From: Vreelandella nanhaiensis
GTDB lineage: Bacteria; Pseudomonadota; Gammaproteobacteria; Pseudomonadales; Halomonadaceae
Length of the DNA: 64,000 nucleotides
NCBI RefSeq assembly: GCF_003990185.1
Contig: NZ_RZHF01000029.1
Coordinates: forward strand, 123,429 to 187,428
Reading direction: 5' to 3'
The position numbers and the translations under genes are program-made. Shown piece by piece: positions 27,257-35,967 of this stretch (its first letter is position 1; every line of letters begins with the position of its first letter). Under the pieces are notes generated by a model. The model did not search any database, had not been told where the DNA came from, and worked only from the letters and a program-made list of their open reading frames with translations.

Positions 27257-27970
27257 ATGAAAAACTACTATAGCGAAGCAACAGGAACGTTCTACAGCAG
27301 CGAGCTATTCGGTGCCAAAACGATGCACATTGTCGATCCAGCGTTTAAGTGGCCGATGATCGAAGTGCCCGACCCTGACCACCAGGGCGAAGGCGAAGCC
27401 CCGATGATCAAGGTGCGCGACGAATCCATCAAACCGCCAATGATCGAAGTGCCCAACCCTGACTGCAACTTGCCTGCGGACGCTGTCGAAATCAGTGACG
27501 ACTATCATCAAGAGCTGCTCAATGGGCAAGGTATCAAGCGTATAACGGCAGATGAAAACGGCTACCCAGTTCTTACTGACCCGCCGCCCATCCCCCTCGC
27601 CGACCTCGCCGCTCAAAAGCGCGCCGAGCTGGACAACGCCCGCGATACTGCCTTCGCCGAAGGCCTCGAATACGAAATCAACGGCGAACCCGACACCGTC
27701 CAGACGCGCCCCCAAGATCAAATCAACCTGCTCGGCCTGCAGGCCCAGGCACAACGCCTGATCGTCGCCGGTCAGCCAGACGCCACACTAACGTTCCGAG
27801 GCCTGCAAAACGTCAATCGTGAACTCACAGCGTCAGAGATCGACAAGCTAACGCTGGCAGCGCTCAGCCACATCGAGGAGATCTATCAAAAAAGCTGGGA
27901 TCTAAAGGACCAACTCGACGCGGCATTTGAAGCCGAAGAGCGCGAAGTGATAGAAGCCATCAGCTGGTAA
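27257..27970 (+). CDS. Tail fibre-associated protein with DUF4376-like C-terminus
   Basis: The 237-residue protein begins MKNYYSEATGTFYSSELFG, as tail fibre assembly proteins do, has ADENGYPVLTDPPP in the middle, then a DUF4376-like helical end. Residues about 30-70 contain a duplicated PMIEVPDPD / PMIEVPNPD motif. It takes the gpG place after the fibre gene and probably helps fibre folding, but it is not a typical gpG. Confidence 0.75.
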   Translation: MKNYYSEATGTFYSSELFGAKTMHIVDPAFKWPMIEVPDPDHQGEGEAPMIKVRDESIKPPMIEVPNPDCNLPADAVEISDDYHQELLNGQGIKRITADENGYPVLTDPPPIPLADLAAQKRAELDNARDTAFAEGLEYEINGEPDTVQTRPQDQINLLGLQAQAQRLIVAGQPDATLTFRGLQNVNRELTASEIDKLTLAALSHIEEIYQKSWDLKDQLDAAFEAEEREVIEAISW

Positions 27971-27983
27971 GCCAGCAACAAAC

Positions 27984-28012
27984 AAAAGCCCGCCAATCGG
28001 CGGGCTTTCTTG
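27984..28012 (+). terminator. Terminator after the fibre genes
   Basis: AAAGCCCGCC-AATC-GGCGGGCTTT followed by CTTGTTT lies just after the fibre-associated gene, isolating the accessory locus downstream. Confidence 0.85.
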
Positions 28013-28134
28013 TTTAGTTGTTTTGCAGATAACGTATAAACCTACCCAATGTCAGAAGGCGGTTTTTTTATTTCCGAGGGTAGAGTTGGGCACTAACTGT
28101 AAATAACCTGTGGATGAAAAAATACCACATATGC

Positions 28135-28166
28135 TTGAATTGATTTTCTCATGGGGTATATATAGT
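28135..28166 (+). promoter_or_regulatory. Candidate sigma-70 promoter of the small toxin mRNA
   Basis: TTGAAT (28135-28140) and the TATATATAG run (28157-28165) are spaced 16-18 bases apart. Transcription would begin near 28170 and produce a leader of about 195 bases ahead of the 32-codon ORF. Confidence 0.45.
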
Positions 28167-28199
28167 CTTTGCCTAACGAGGAAAGCTTTCTTCGGACGT

Positions 28200-28254
28200 G
28201 AAAAAGCCCCGGGTACCAGCCGAGGCAATTTCGAACTTTAGACCCCAAGGCTAG
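28200..28254 (-). ncRNA. Candidate antisense RNA (antitoxin)
   Basis: On the minus strand a promoter-like TTGATA (28289-28284), 17-base spacer and TAGGGT (28266-28261) precede a terminator whose stem is GCCTCGG (28226-28220) / CCGGGGC (28212-28206) with T5 at 28205-28201. This predicts an RNA of about 55 bases, fully complementary to the leader of the plus-strand small ORF. A competing pairing of 28220-28226 with 28254-28260 is also possible. Confidence 0.5.
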
Positions 28255-28331
28255 CCTCGGACCCTAAACGCTTAAGTCCAAGATATCAAAAATGATGCTT
28301 TATTCAAGCGTTGTTTACATATTGTGGCTAG

Positions 28332-28364
28332 TCTCCCAACAATCGCATAGGCGATAGGGGGAGA
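28332..28364 (+). promoter_or_regulatory. Hairpin sequestering the Shine-Dalgarno of the 32-aa ORF
   Basis: TCTCCC (28332-28337) pairs with GGGAGA (28359-28364), the ribosome-binding site, and the inner ATCGC (28342-28346) pairs with GCGAT (28351-28355). Such masking is typical of type I toxin mRNAs. Confidence 0.65.
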
Positions 28365-28365
28365 A

Positions 28366-28464
28366 ATGAAGAACTTAGAACTAGCCTTAGCTTTTTTTGA
28401 AGTTTTATTAAAAGCTATGGAATTAGTCATTTTGCACTGGCCGTATTGGCCAATCTTCGGATAG
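28366..28464 (+). CDS. TisB-like hydrophobic peptide, putative type I toxin
   Basis: The 32-codon ORF starts MKNLELALAFFEVLLKAM and ends in an aromatic HWPYWPIFG tail. It would form one amphipathic membrane helix with acidic residues on one face, like TisB (MNLVDIAILILK...). A strong GGGGGAG box lies directly upstream, hidden in a hairpin. It is AT-rich, unlike the phage late genes, and sits at the P2 Z/fun accessory locus between fibre genes and FI. The toxin role is inferred from form and context. Confidence 0.6.
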   Translation: MKNLELALAFFEVLLKAMELVILHWPYWPIFG

Positions 28465-28469
28465 CCGAA

Positions 28470-28497
28470 GCAAGCCCGCCACCCGGCGGGCTTTTTT
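28470..28497 (+). terminator. Terminator after the small toxin ORF
   Basis: GCCCGCC-ACC-CGGCGGGC followed by TTTTTT lies a few bases after the stop codon. Confidence 0.9.
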
Positions 28498-28517
28498 GTG
28501 CTCCATCATTTCTATTC

Positions 28518-28575
28518 TGTCCCTCACCTCTCGCACAACGCCCGCCGCTACCCTCCCGCGCGTAAGCCCCTCAGC
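28518..28575 (+). promoter_or_regulatory. Late promoter of the FI operon
   Basis: A TGT-N14-ACA dyad (28518-28537) is followed by a segment nearly identical to the V promoter region (ACAACGC, GCCGCTACCCTC, CGCGCGTAA, CAGCATTGG). Confidence 0.7.
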
Positions 28576-28637
28576 ATTGGTGCTTTGATTCATTACTCAT
28601 TGCACCACGCTTGAACCTGCGCAGGAGACAAGCCCCC

Positions 28638-30146
28638 ATGCCCGACTATCATCACGGCGCCCGCGTTACCGAAATTAACGAAGGCACTCGCCCAATTCGT
28701 ACTATTAGTACCGCCGTTATTGGCCTAGCGGCTACCGCCCCTAACGCAAGCCCAGGCGTTGCCGCCCGCGCGGTGATTAATGGCCTTGCAACTGCTGGCA
28801 ACCTCACCTACACCGCCGCCCAGGTCGGTATCACAGGAAACAATATTCGCGTTACCCACCTGCACCCCGGCGAGCCCTCCACCGCCATCAATATCAGCGT
28901 TTTGGAAAAGCACATCACGGTAACGCTAGCCACCGACGCCGACGGCGAACTGCTCAGCACCGCCGACGAAGTCGCCAGCGCGATTGATGCCGATAATGCT
29001 GCCTCTGCTCTGGTAAACGTCACTGTTGCAGGCGACGGCCAAGGCATCGCCTCCACTGCCCAAGGCGTCCGGCTAGCGGGCGGTGTCGATGAGCCCTTCC
29101 CGCTCAACGAACCGGTATTGATCACCAATATTTATACCGCCATTGGCCAAGCAGGCGCAGGCGGCACGCTGCGCAATGCCCTGCGTGCCATCGTCGAAGA
29201 AACCAAAGCAGTGGTTGTGCTGGTCCGTGTTGCAGAAGGCAGCGACGCTGAGGCTACTACGGCTAACGTTATCGGCGGCGTGGATCAAGCCACCGGCAAG
29301 AAAACCGGCATTCAGGCGTTTACTGCCGCTGAAACCAAGTTCGGCGTCAAACCAAGGATTTTCGGCGCACCAGATCTCGACACCCAGGCCGTTACCGCTG
29401 CCCTGGCAGGCATCGCACAGCAGCTACGCGGGTTTGTGTATGCGTTCGCCCACGGTTGCGAAACCAAAGAACAGGCCCGCATGTACCGCGAAAACTTTGG
29501 TCAACGTGAAGTGATGATTATCTGGCCGAACTGGCAAGCGTTTGACGTAGACGCCGAAGAAACCCGCCCACTGCCCGCCGTTGCCAAAGCCCTTGGCCAC
29601 CGCGCCCGGCTGGATAACGAAGTGGGCTGGCATAAAACCCTGTCCAACGTCCCGGTAAACGGCGTGACCGGTATTACCAAAGACGTCTCATGGGATCTGC
29701 AAGATCCAAACACCGACGCGGGCTACCTCAACGAAGCTGATGTAACAACGCTCATCCGCAAAGAAGGCTTCCGTTTCTGGGGCTCGCGCACGTGTTCTGC
29801 AGATCCGCTCTTCGCGTTCGAATCCTATACACGCACCGCCCAAGTGCTGGCCGACACAATCGCGGAAGCGCACCTCTGGGCCATCGATAAGCCCATGCAC
29901 CCCAGCTTAGCGCGCGACATCATCGAAGGCGTCAACGCCAAGTTCCGTGAGCTAAAACGGGGCGGCTATATCCTGGGCGGTTCCGCTTGGTTCGATGCCG
30001 AGATCAACACTCCCGAAGTACTTAAAAGCGGCAAGCTCTACATCGACTACGACTACACGCCTGTACCGCCGCTCGAAAATCTCATGTTCCAACAGCGCAT
30101 TACCGACCAATACCTCGTTGATTTTGCCGACCGCGTCGCCGCCTAA
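28638..30146 (+). CDS. FI: Tail sheath protein (P2 gpFI family)
   Basis: The 502-residue contractile sheath subunit starts [20 protein letters not shown] and has the family's [12 protein letters not shown] near the N-terminus, VMIWPNW-like [11 protein letters not shown] in the middle and [16 protein letters not shown] near the C-terminal third. The start at 28638 was preferred to 28611. GGAG lies about 12 bases upstream. Confidence 0.96.
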   Translation: MPDYHHGARVTEINEGTRPIRTISTAVIGLAATAPNASPGVAARAVINGLATAGNLTYTAAQVGITGNNIRVTHLHPGEPSTAINISVLEKHITVTLATDADGELLSTADEVASAIDADNAASALVNVTVAGDGQGIASTAQGVRLAGGVDEPFPLNEPVLITNIYTAIGQAGAGGTLRNALRAIVEETKAVVVLVRVAEGSDAEATTANVIGGVDQATGKKTGIQAFTAAETKFGVKPRIFGAPDLDTQAVTAALAGIAQQLRGFVYAFAHGCETKEQARMYRENFGQREVMIIWPNWQAFDVDAEETRPLPAVAKALGHRARLDNEVGWHKTLSNVPVNGVTGITKDVSWDLQDPNTDAGYLNEADVTTLIRKEGFRFWGSRTCSADPLFAFESYTRTAQVLADTIAEAHLWAIDKPMHPSLARDIIEGVNAKFRELKRGGYILGGSAWFDAEINTPEVLKSGKLYIDYDYTPVPPLENLMFQQRITDQYLVDFADRVAA

Positions 30147-30183
30147 CGGCCGCCACCTGGCGCACTAATAGGAGAAAGCCACA

Positions 30184-30693
30184 ATGGCACTACCTCACAT
30201 CCTCAAGGACTTTAACCTCTTCGGCGACGGCAATAACTGGCAGGGCATGATTCCAGAATTGACGCTGCCGGAACTTGCGCGGCGAATGGTCGAGTACGAA
30301 GGCGGCGGTATGGATGGCCCCATCGAAGTCGACCATGGTAACGAACTGCAAACGTTCGAATGGACGCCCGGTGGAATGATTGCCGAAGTATTTCGAAGCT
30401 ACGGAAGCCCAATCCACGACGCCACCATGCTGCGCTTTGAAGGTTCTTACGAATCCGATGAAACCGGCGGCATTATTCCCGTCACGATCGTCATGCGCGG
30501 CCGCCACAAAACGATTGGTATGGGCGATGCCAGCAAAGGCGATAACAACCAGATGAGCATTACCACGACGCTCACTTACTTCAAGCTCACTGTTGACGGC
30601 GAAGAAGTAATGGAACGCGACGTGCCCGGTTACATATTTACCGTTTACGGCGTGGACCGCCTCGCCGAACGCCGCCGCGCCCTCGGCCTGTAA
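30184..30693 (+). CDS. FII: Major tail tube protein (P2 gpFII family)
   Basis: The 169-residue protein has the FII features LKDFNLFGDGNNWQG, the middle MLRFEGSYESDETG and the end VYGVDRLAERRRALGL. It forms the rigid tube inside the sheath. AGGAGAAAG lies upstream of the start. Confidence 0.96.
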   Translation: MALPHILKDFNLFGDGNNWQGMIPELTLPELARRMVEYEGGGMDGPIEVDHGNELQTFEWTPGGMIAEVFRSYGSPIHDATMLRFEGSYESDETGGIIPVTIVMRGRHKTIGMGDASKGDNNQMSITTTLTYFKLTVDGEEVMERDVPGYIFTVYGVDRLAERRRALGL

Positions 30694-30758
30694 CCACCAT
30701 CCGATTACTCACCACGGCCACCCCGGTGGCCACACCCAACACATAGGAAAGCAAAGCC

Positions 30759-31103
30759 ATGACTGACAAGACTGAAAACCAGATCGCCGCCGAAGAAGCC
30801 AAAGCCACCGCCCCAGGCGTACCGACAGAAGTCGTCGAGCTGGAAACACCGCTACAGCGTGGCAAAACGCTGGTGGAAGAAATCACCGTGCGCAAACCCA
30901 TGTCAGGCGGCATGCGTGGCGTCTCCTTGGTCGACATCATGAACCTGGACGTTGCCGCCCTTACGAAAGTTATGCCCCGCATTACCACGCCCGCGCTCAC
31001 CGAAGCCGAACTTAAAACCATGGATATCGTGGATCTTGTCCAGCTCGGCACGGCGCTGAACGGTTTTTTAACACCAAAAAAGTACAAGGACATCGAGGCG
31101 TAA
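30759..31103 (+). CDS. E: Tail assembly protein E (P2 gpE family)
   Basis: The 114-residue protein carries VELETPLQRGKTLVEEITVRKP and MRGVSLVDIMNLD, typical of the gpE/tail-assembly chaperone family. In P2-like and lambda-like phages a -1 frameshift near the end makes a longer form that chaperones the tape measure. Two slippery heptamers are visible near the end of the gene. Confidence 0.92.
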   Translation: MTDKTENQIAAEEAKATAPGVPTEVVELETPLQRGKTLVEEITVRKPMSGGMRGVSLVDIMNLDVAALTKVMPRITTPALTEAELKTMDIVDLVQLGTALNGFLTPKKYKDIEA

Positions 31104-31261
31104 GCCTGCCCGAGTTCGTCGAAGACGCCATGGCGGATCTCGCCATGGTGTTCCACTGGGAACCCAGCGCGATGGACGGAATGGAGCTGGAAGAATTAAT
31201 GCAGTGGCGCGAACGCGCCCGAAAGCGTCACGAAGGCAGCAAGCCCAAGGGCGGCAAGTAG
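30759..31261 (+). CDS. E+E' frameshift product, tail length chaperone
   Basis: The -1 frame continues from the E slip region to a TAG at 31259-31261 and gives LPEFVEDAMADLAMVFHW followed by MELEELMQWRERA, the GpE' motif. No start codon with a ribosome site precedes it, so it should be made by a -1 slip at T TTT TTA (31064-31070) or A AAA AAG (31076-31082), both in the right phase. Confidence 0.85.
31064..31082 (+). promoter_or_regulatory. Tandem -1 frameshift slippery sites
   Basis: T TTT TTA at 31064-31070 and A AAA AAG at 31076-31082 both fit X XXY YYZ in the E reading frame and are separated by five bases. P2 is reported to use T TTT TTG at the corresponding place. Confidence 0.8.
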
Positions 31262-31281
31262 CGCAGTAAATAGGAAAACCG

Positions 31282-34209
31282 ATGGCACGTAATCTACGAC
31301 TGCAAGTGATGCTCAACGCCGTGGACCGTGTCACCGGTCCGCTAAAACGCATGCGCCAAGGCGCTGGCCAAACCGGCCAAGCCATGCGCGAAACCCGCGA
31401 CCAGCTCCAAGCCCTGCAGCGTCAACAAAGCGACGTCACCAGCTACCGCAAGGCTAACGCCGCGTTACGCACCACTACGCGCGCAATGCGCGACGCCCGC
31501 GAACGCAACCGCCAGTACACCCAGGCACTGGAACGCCAGCGCGAAACCCACGCAGGTATTAAATCAAGCCTCACGGTTGCCCGCCGTGAATACGACCGTT
31601 TTGCGACCGAGCTACTAAATACTAAGCGTCCCAGCGACCAGCTAAACGCATCGTTGGAGCGCGCACGAATACGCCTGCACAGCCAGCAAACCGAGTTCGA
31701 CCGCTCCGCCCGTGCAATGCGCGAATACACAAACCGAACCCGCACCGCCGCCGAGCAAGTAAAGCGGCTCACCCAGAACCACGCGACCCAAACCGAGCGC
31801 ATCCGTGGGCTAAAAACCCGCCTCGATGAAGCGGGCATTAGCACCGATAACCTCGGTAGAAGCGCCCGCGAGCTGCGAACAAAAGAGGAGCGACTAAACA
31901 CTGCCCTACAGCAACAAAAACGCCACCTCTCCGAAGTAGCCGCCCAGCAGCGGCGCTTAACCGAAGCCCGCGACCGCTACCAAAATGGCATGGCCCGCGT
32001 TTCCCGCGCCCAAGGCGTGGGCGCGGGCATGCTCGGTACCGGCATGGTGCAAGGCTATGCCGCTAGCCGTCTGCTAACGCCAGGCGTCGCCTGGGCGGAA
32101 CAGATGAGTACCTTACAAGCCGTTGGCGGTTTCAGTGCCGACGATGAGCGCTATCAAGGGCTACGCCAGCAATCGCGGGATCTTGGTGCCTCAACGGCGT
32201 TTAGTGCCAATGAAGTAGGTGCTGGGCAAGAGTTCCTTATGCGCGCGGGTTTGAGCAGCGATGCCATCAAAGCATCAATGAACGACGTGCTAGCCCTTGC
32301 CTTGGCAAACAACACAGAACTGGCTCGCGCTGCCGATATAGCCTCAAACATCGGTAGTAGCTTCAAAGTCGACCTGGAAGGGGAAGGTGAATTTGCCCGT
32401 GTGGCGGATATTCTCTCTGGTACAGCGCGCCGTACTAACGTCAACCTTGAAATGCTAGGGGAAACATTCAAGTACCTGGGCAACTTGGAGGGCCTTGATA
32501 TCAGCCTGGAACAAGCCGCCGCCATGACCGGTTTAATGGGCAATATCGGCATTCAAGGCAGCCAAGCGGGTACCGCTGTTCGTGCATTAGGAAACCGCTT
32601 AACCAAGCCCACCGCTGCAGCAGCAGGGCTAATGGAGCAATACGGTATAGAGGTTGCCAATGCCGAGGGTGGCATGCGCGATATAGAAAAGATCCTAAAT
32701 GACGCTTTCCAGGCAACGAAAGACCTAGGGAATGTGCAGCGCGCGGCCATTTTCCAAGAGATCTTTGGTGTCGAGGCAGGTGCTGGCATTTCTGAAATTA
32801 TTAATCAGCAAGGCGCGGGTGGCCTAACCGAGTTACTGGAAGAGCTAAGAAACAACGCCGGTGAAAATGCTGAGATGGCCCGTGTTATGAGCGATAACAT
32901 TGGCGGAGATTTAAAAGAACTGCAAAGCGCCTGGGCTGAAATTGGCATTGCCATTACTGATACTAACGAAGGACCCTTGCGCGAATTAGTGCAGCGTATA
33001 ACGTCGATTACTGTTGCTGTCGGCGACTGGATAAAGGCCAACCCCGAACTAGCCGGGACTATCGCCAAGGTGGCAGCGGGCATGATCGCCCTAGCTACTG
33101 TTGGCGGTGCCGTCACTATGACTTTCGCCGGTATACTCGGGCCGCTATTGTTCACCCGTTTTGCAATAACCGCGTTAGGCATAAAGGCAACGTGGCTGGC
33201 CACACCACTAAAAGCCGCTGGGGGCGCGCTGCTTGCCGTGGGTAAGGCCATTACGGTTGGCCTATTGGGCGCGTTAAAAGCGACCGCTATATTCCTGGCC
33301 ACTAATCCCATCGGCTGGGCAATCCTCGCCATCGCCGCCACGGCATTGGTCATCTACAAATACTGGGAACCCATCAAGGCGTTTTTCAGCGGCCTATGGC
33401 AGCAAGTGAAAGATGCGTTCAGCGAAGGGATCGGCGGCGTTGCCCGCTTGCTGCTCAATTGGTCGCCCTATGGGCTGATCTATAACGCCATCATCAGCAC
33501 CGTGGAGAGGTTAGGTATTTCCGTACCGGAAAAATTTAGCGACTTCGGCAGCATGATAGTCGACGGCATCATCGATGGCATCACCGGTAAGATCGGCGAG
33601 CTGCGCAACTACGTAACCGGTTTAGCCAGCGACATAGCAGGCTGGATGGGCGATACCGTGAGTGGTGCGGTCGATGTCGGAAAAGATATTTCCAGAGGTC
33701 TGGGCGATGGCATTGAAAGTGCAACAGGGTGGGCAAGAGGGGCCATAAACCGGCTAACAGGTGGGGCGGAAGATGAAGCACGCGAACGCCTGGACACCCA
33801 CTCCCCCAGCCGCGTGTTTCGTAGCATCGGTGTCGACGTGGCCAAAGGTTTGGCCAACGGTATCGAGGGCGATTCCGATGGCCCGCTGAAGCAAGTGCGC
33901 ATCCTTGCCAACAACCTGCGCAACGCAGCGGGCGGGCTCATTCTTGGCGCGGGGCTCTCCACCAGTGCCGTCGCTGACATCGACACCACCGGCGTGCAGA
34001 TCGACGCCCGCCCACCGCTTCAAAGCCATGCTGGCTCACAGCCAATCAGCGTCACTATCAACTTGGGCGGGCTAACGGTTAACGCCGCACCGGCGATGGA
34101 TGAGCAAACCTTGGCACGGCTGGTGGGCGAAGAAATAGACCGCCGTATGCGCTTGGCCGAGCAGCGTCTCGCCGCTGCTGCGCGCCGAAACCTTTACGAT
34201 AACGATTAG
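31282..34209 (+). CDS. T: Tail tape measure protein (P2 gpT family)
   Basis: The 975-residue protein has a long coiled-coil N-terminal part (about residues 20-240), the tape-measure core with LGASTAFSANEVGAGQEFLMRAG and VNLEMLGETFKYLG (about 290-420), hydrophobic helices around 600-680 and a conserved C-terminal LDTHSPSRVFRSIG box. Its length sets the tail length. AGGAAAA precedes the ATG. Confidence 0.95.
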   Translation: MARNLRLQVMLNAVDRVTGPLKRMRQGAGQTGQAMRETRDQLQALQRQQSDVTSYRKANAALRTTTRAMRDARERNRQYTQALERQRETHAGIKSSLTVARREYDRFATELLNTKRPSDQLNASLERARIRLHSQQTEFDRSARAMREYTNRTRTAAEQVKRLTQNHATQTERIRGLKTRLDEAGISTDNLGRSARELRTKEERLNTALQQQKRHLSEVAAQQRRLTEARDRYQNGMARVSRAQGVGAGMLGTGMVQGYAASRLLTPGVAWAEQMSTLQAVGGFSADDERYQGLRQQSRDLGASTAFSANEVGAGQEFLMRAGLSSDAIKASMNDVLALALANNTELARAADIASNIGSSFKVDLEGEGEFARVADILSGTARRTNVNLEMLGETFKYLGNLEGLDISLEQAAAMTGLMGNIGIQGSQAGTAVRALGNRLTKPTAAAAGLMEQYGIEVANAEGGMRDIEKILNDAFQATKDLGNVQRAAIFQEIFGVEAGAGISEIINQQGAGGLTELLEELRNNAGENAEMARVMSDNIGGDLKELQSAWAEIGIAITDTNEGPLRELVQRITSITVAVGDWIKANPELAGTIAKVAAGMIALATVGGAVTMTFAGILGPLLFTRFAITALGIKATWLATPLKAAGGALLAVGKAITVGLLGALKATAIFLATNPIGWAILAIAATALVIYKYWEPIKAFFSGLWQQVKDAFSEGIGGVARLLLNWSPYGLIYNAIISTVERLGISVPEKFSDFGSMIVDGIIDGITGKIGELRNYVTGLASDIAGWMGDTVSGAVDVGKDISRGLGDGIESATGWARGAINRLTGGAEDEARERLDTHSPSRVFRSIGVDVAKGLANGIEGDSDGPLKQVRILANNLRNAAGGLILGAGLSTSAVADIDTTGVQIDARPPLQSHAGSQPISVTINLGGLTVNAAPAMDEQTLARLVGEEIDRRMRLAEQRLAAAARRNLYDND

Positions 34210-34220
34210 GAGCCACTCAA

Positions 34221-34664
34221 ATGATGATGAGTTATGGAATGTTCGTCTTCGGGCTGGGTACAGCGGCGTATCAAGAACTACAGCGTCAAACCACTTGGCG
34301 CCACGCCAGCCAAAGCCGCATCAATGCCCGCCCGGTACACCAGTTTTTAGGCCCCGGCGACGACACAATCAACCTAACCGGTACGCTATTGCCCATGTTT
34401 ACAGGCGGTCAACAAAATCTAGATATGCTGCGCGCCCTGGCAGATCAAGGCCAAGCGTGGCCATTGATCGAAGGCACCGGCACCTATTACGGCATGTTCA
34501 CCATCACTAGCCTGCAGGAGCGCAAAAGTGAGTTTTTCCGCGACGGCGCCGCCAAGCAAATCGAATTCGACCTACAGCTAACCCGCATTGATGAGGCAAG
34601 AACCGAGCTACTTGGTGTTCTGGAAAGCAGCGCCCTACGCGCAATCACCGGAGCGCTGGCATGA
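34221..34664 (+). CDS. U: Tail protein U (P2 gpU family)
   Basis: The 147-residue protein matches gpU: MFVFGLGTAAYQELQRQTTW, QFLGPGDDTINLTG, YYGMFTITSLQERKSEFF. It caps the tail tube end. Tandem ATGs at 34221 and 34224 are both possible. Its stop overlaps the D start by four bases. Confidence 0.95.
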   Translation: MMMSYGMFVFGLGTAAYQELQRQTTWRHASQSRINARPVHQFLGPGDDTINLTGTLLPMFTGGQQNLDMLRALADQGQAWPLIEGTGTYYGMFTITSLQERKSEFFRDGAAKQIEFDLQLTRIDEARTELLGVLESSALRAITGALA

Positions 34665-35647
34665 GCATGCAACCGGACTACCGCATCACCCTGCAAGGCC
34701 AGGTCATCAGCCCCGAGTTTCGTGCCCGCTTATCCCTGCTCACGCTTCACGACCGGCGCGGCATGCAGGCCGACCAACTCGACATAACGCTAACCGACGA
34801 CGACGGCATGCTCGATATACCGCCCACCGGCGCCGAACTAACCCTGGCCATCGGTTGGAAAGGCCAGCCGTTAACCGAGCGCGGCACGTTTACGGTCGAT
34901 GAAGTGGAGCACACTGGTGCCCCCGACACCCTCAACATTCGCGCCTCAAGTGCAAATATGCGACAAGGCCTGCCGGGCAAGCGTACCCAGAGCTGGGATA
35001 GCGTCACCGTCCGAGACATCATTACCACCATCGCCAAACGCCACGACCTCACGCCCAGCGTAGGGGCCACGTTGGCCGGTGCCCGCGTCACGCATATTGA
35101 TCAAACCGACGAATCAGACCTCCACTTCCTCACCCGCCTGGCCGAACGTTTCGACGCGGTGGCCACCGTCAAAACCGGCCACCTGATATTTGTACCCACA
35201 GGGCAAGCCACAACAGCGACCGGGTTAGAGATCCCGCCCATTCACTTGCACCGCCAAAGCGGCGACCAGCACCGCTATCTAATGGCCGAGCGCGACGCAT
35301 TCACCGGCGTCACCGCGCTCTGGAATAACAAAGCACACGCTACCCGCGAAGCGGTAACAGTCGGCGAGCCACAAAACGCACAACAGCTGCGCCACACCTA
35401 CGCGAGCGAAGAGGAAGCGCTAGAAGCCGCGCAAGCGGAATGGCAGCGCATTCAGCGCGGCGTGGCCTATTTCAGCATCACTCAAGCCATAGGCGACCCT
35501 GACGTATTCCCTGAAACGCCCGTATGGTGCACTGGCTGGAAACCACAGATCGATGCAACGCCGTGGATCATTACCGAAGTCACCCACAGCTTGACGGATA
35601 GCAGCTACACCACCGCGCTACAGCTTGAGACACGGCCGCTTACTTAG
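34661..35647 (+). CDS. D: Late control/tail hub protein D (P2 gpD family)
   Basis: The 328-residue protein has the gpD core FTVDEVEHTGAPDTLNIRASSANM and HIDQTDESDLHFLTRLAERFDA, and the end WIITEVTHSLTDSSYTTALQ. It is the baseplate hub that docks gpV. The last 35 codons have a second, diverged copy at 36599-36724 beyond the HicAB module, so this C-terminus was probably supplied by the inserted module. Confidence 0.94.
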   Translation: MSMQPDYRITLQGQVISPEFRARLSLLTLHDRRGMQADQLDITLTDDDGMLDIPPTGAELTLAIGWKGQPLTERGTFTVDEVEHTGAPDTLNIRASSANMRQGLPGKRTQSWDSVTVRDIITTIAKRHDLTPSVGATLAGARVTHIDQTDESDLHFLTRLAERFDAVATVKTGHLIFVPTGQATTATGLEIPPIHLHRQSGDQHRYLMAERDAFTGVTALWNNKAHATREAVTVGEPQNAQQLRHTYASEEEALEAAQAEWQRIQRGVAYFSITQAIGDPDVFPETPVWCTGWKPQIDATPWIITEVTHSLTDSSYTTALQLETRPLT

Positions 35648-35658
35648 CGCAATAACTT

Positions 35659-35715
35659 GGGGTTACTGGAGTTATAACTCTTGATCCGCAAGCTATGAGG
35701 GGTTATAGTAACCCC
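35659..35715. promoter_or_regulatory. Nested palindromes upstream of hicA, candidate HicB operator
   Basis: A perfect 12-bp palindrome GAGTTATAACTC (35669-35680) lies inside a wide perfect inverted repeat GGGGTTACT (35659-35667) / AGTAACCCC (35707-35715). The position just upstream of hicA suits autoregulation by HicB, or a hairpin that shields hicAB from the late operon. Confidence 0.55.
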
Positions 35716-35739
35716 GAATTCAAAGCGAAGGGGCAGGAG

Positions 35740-35922
35740 GTGGATAGCAGAGCACTGATAAAGGAACTGAAGAAAGATGGTTGGGAACTCGTTAGAGTCA
35801 ACGGAAGCCACCACCACTTCAGGCACCCTACCAAGCCCGGCACAGTGACAGTGCCACATCCCAAAAAGGATTTGAAAATAGGGCTTGTAAAGGGAATCAG
35901 AAAAAGCGCTGGCCTCGAATGA
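35740..35922 (+). CDS. hicA: HicA family mRNA interferase toxin
   Basis: The 60-residue dsRBD-fold toxin has LIKELKKDGWELVRVNGSHH and FRHPTKPGTVTVPHPKKD, including the catalytic His in the GSHHHF segment. HicA cleaves mRNA. The GTG at 35740 fits normal HicA length; the in-frame ATG at 35695 would add 15 atypical residues. hicB follows 45 bases downstream. Confidence 0.93.
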   Translation: MDSRALIKELKKDGWELVRVNGSHHHFRHPTKPGTVTVPHPKKDLKIGLVKGIRKSAGLE

Positions 35923-35967
35923 GGCCAGCCACTGCTGCCCCGCACCGACACCGACAGAGGTCTACGT

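Noticed and set aside
28090..28125. LexA box (CTG-N10-CAG) upstream of the TisB-like ORF
   Set aside because: The nearest match, CTG-N10-GTG, does not fit; SOS control of this toxin is not supported.
28021..28600. Retron or CRISPR-like element in the Z/fun interval
   Set aside because: No reverse transcriptase gene and no regularly spaced repeats; the data fit a type I toxin locus better.
28560..28637. Upstream ATG (28611) for the tail sheath
   Set aside because: It adds nine atypical residues; 28638 gives the normal N-terminus MPDYHHG.
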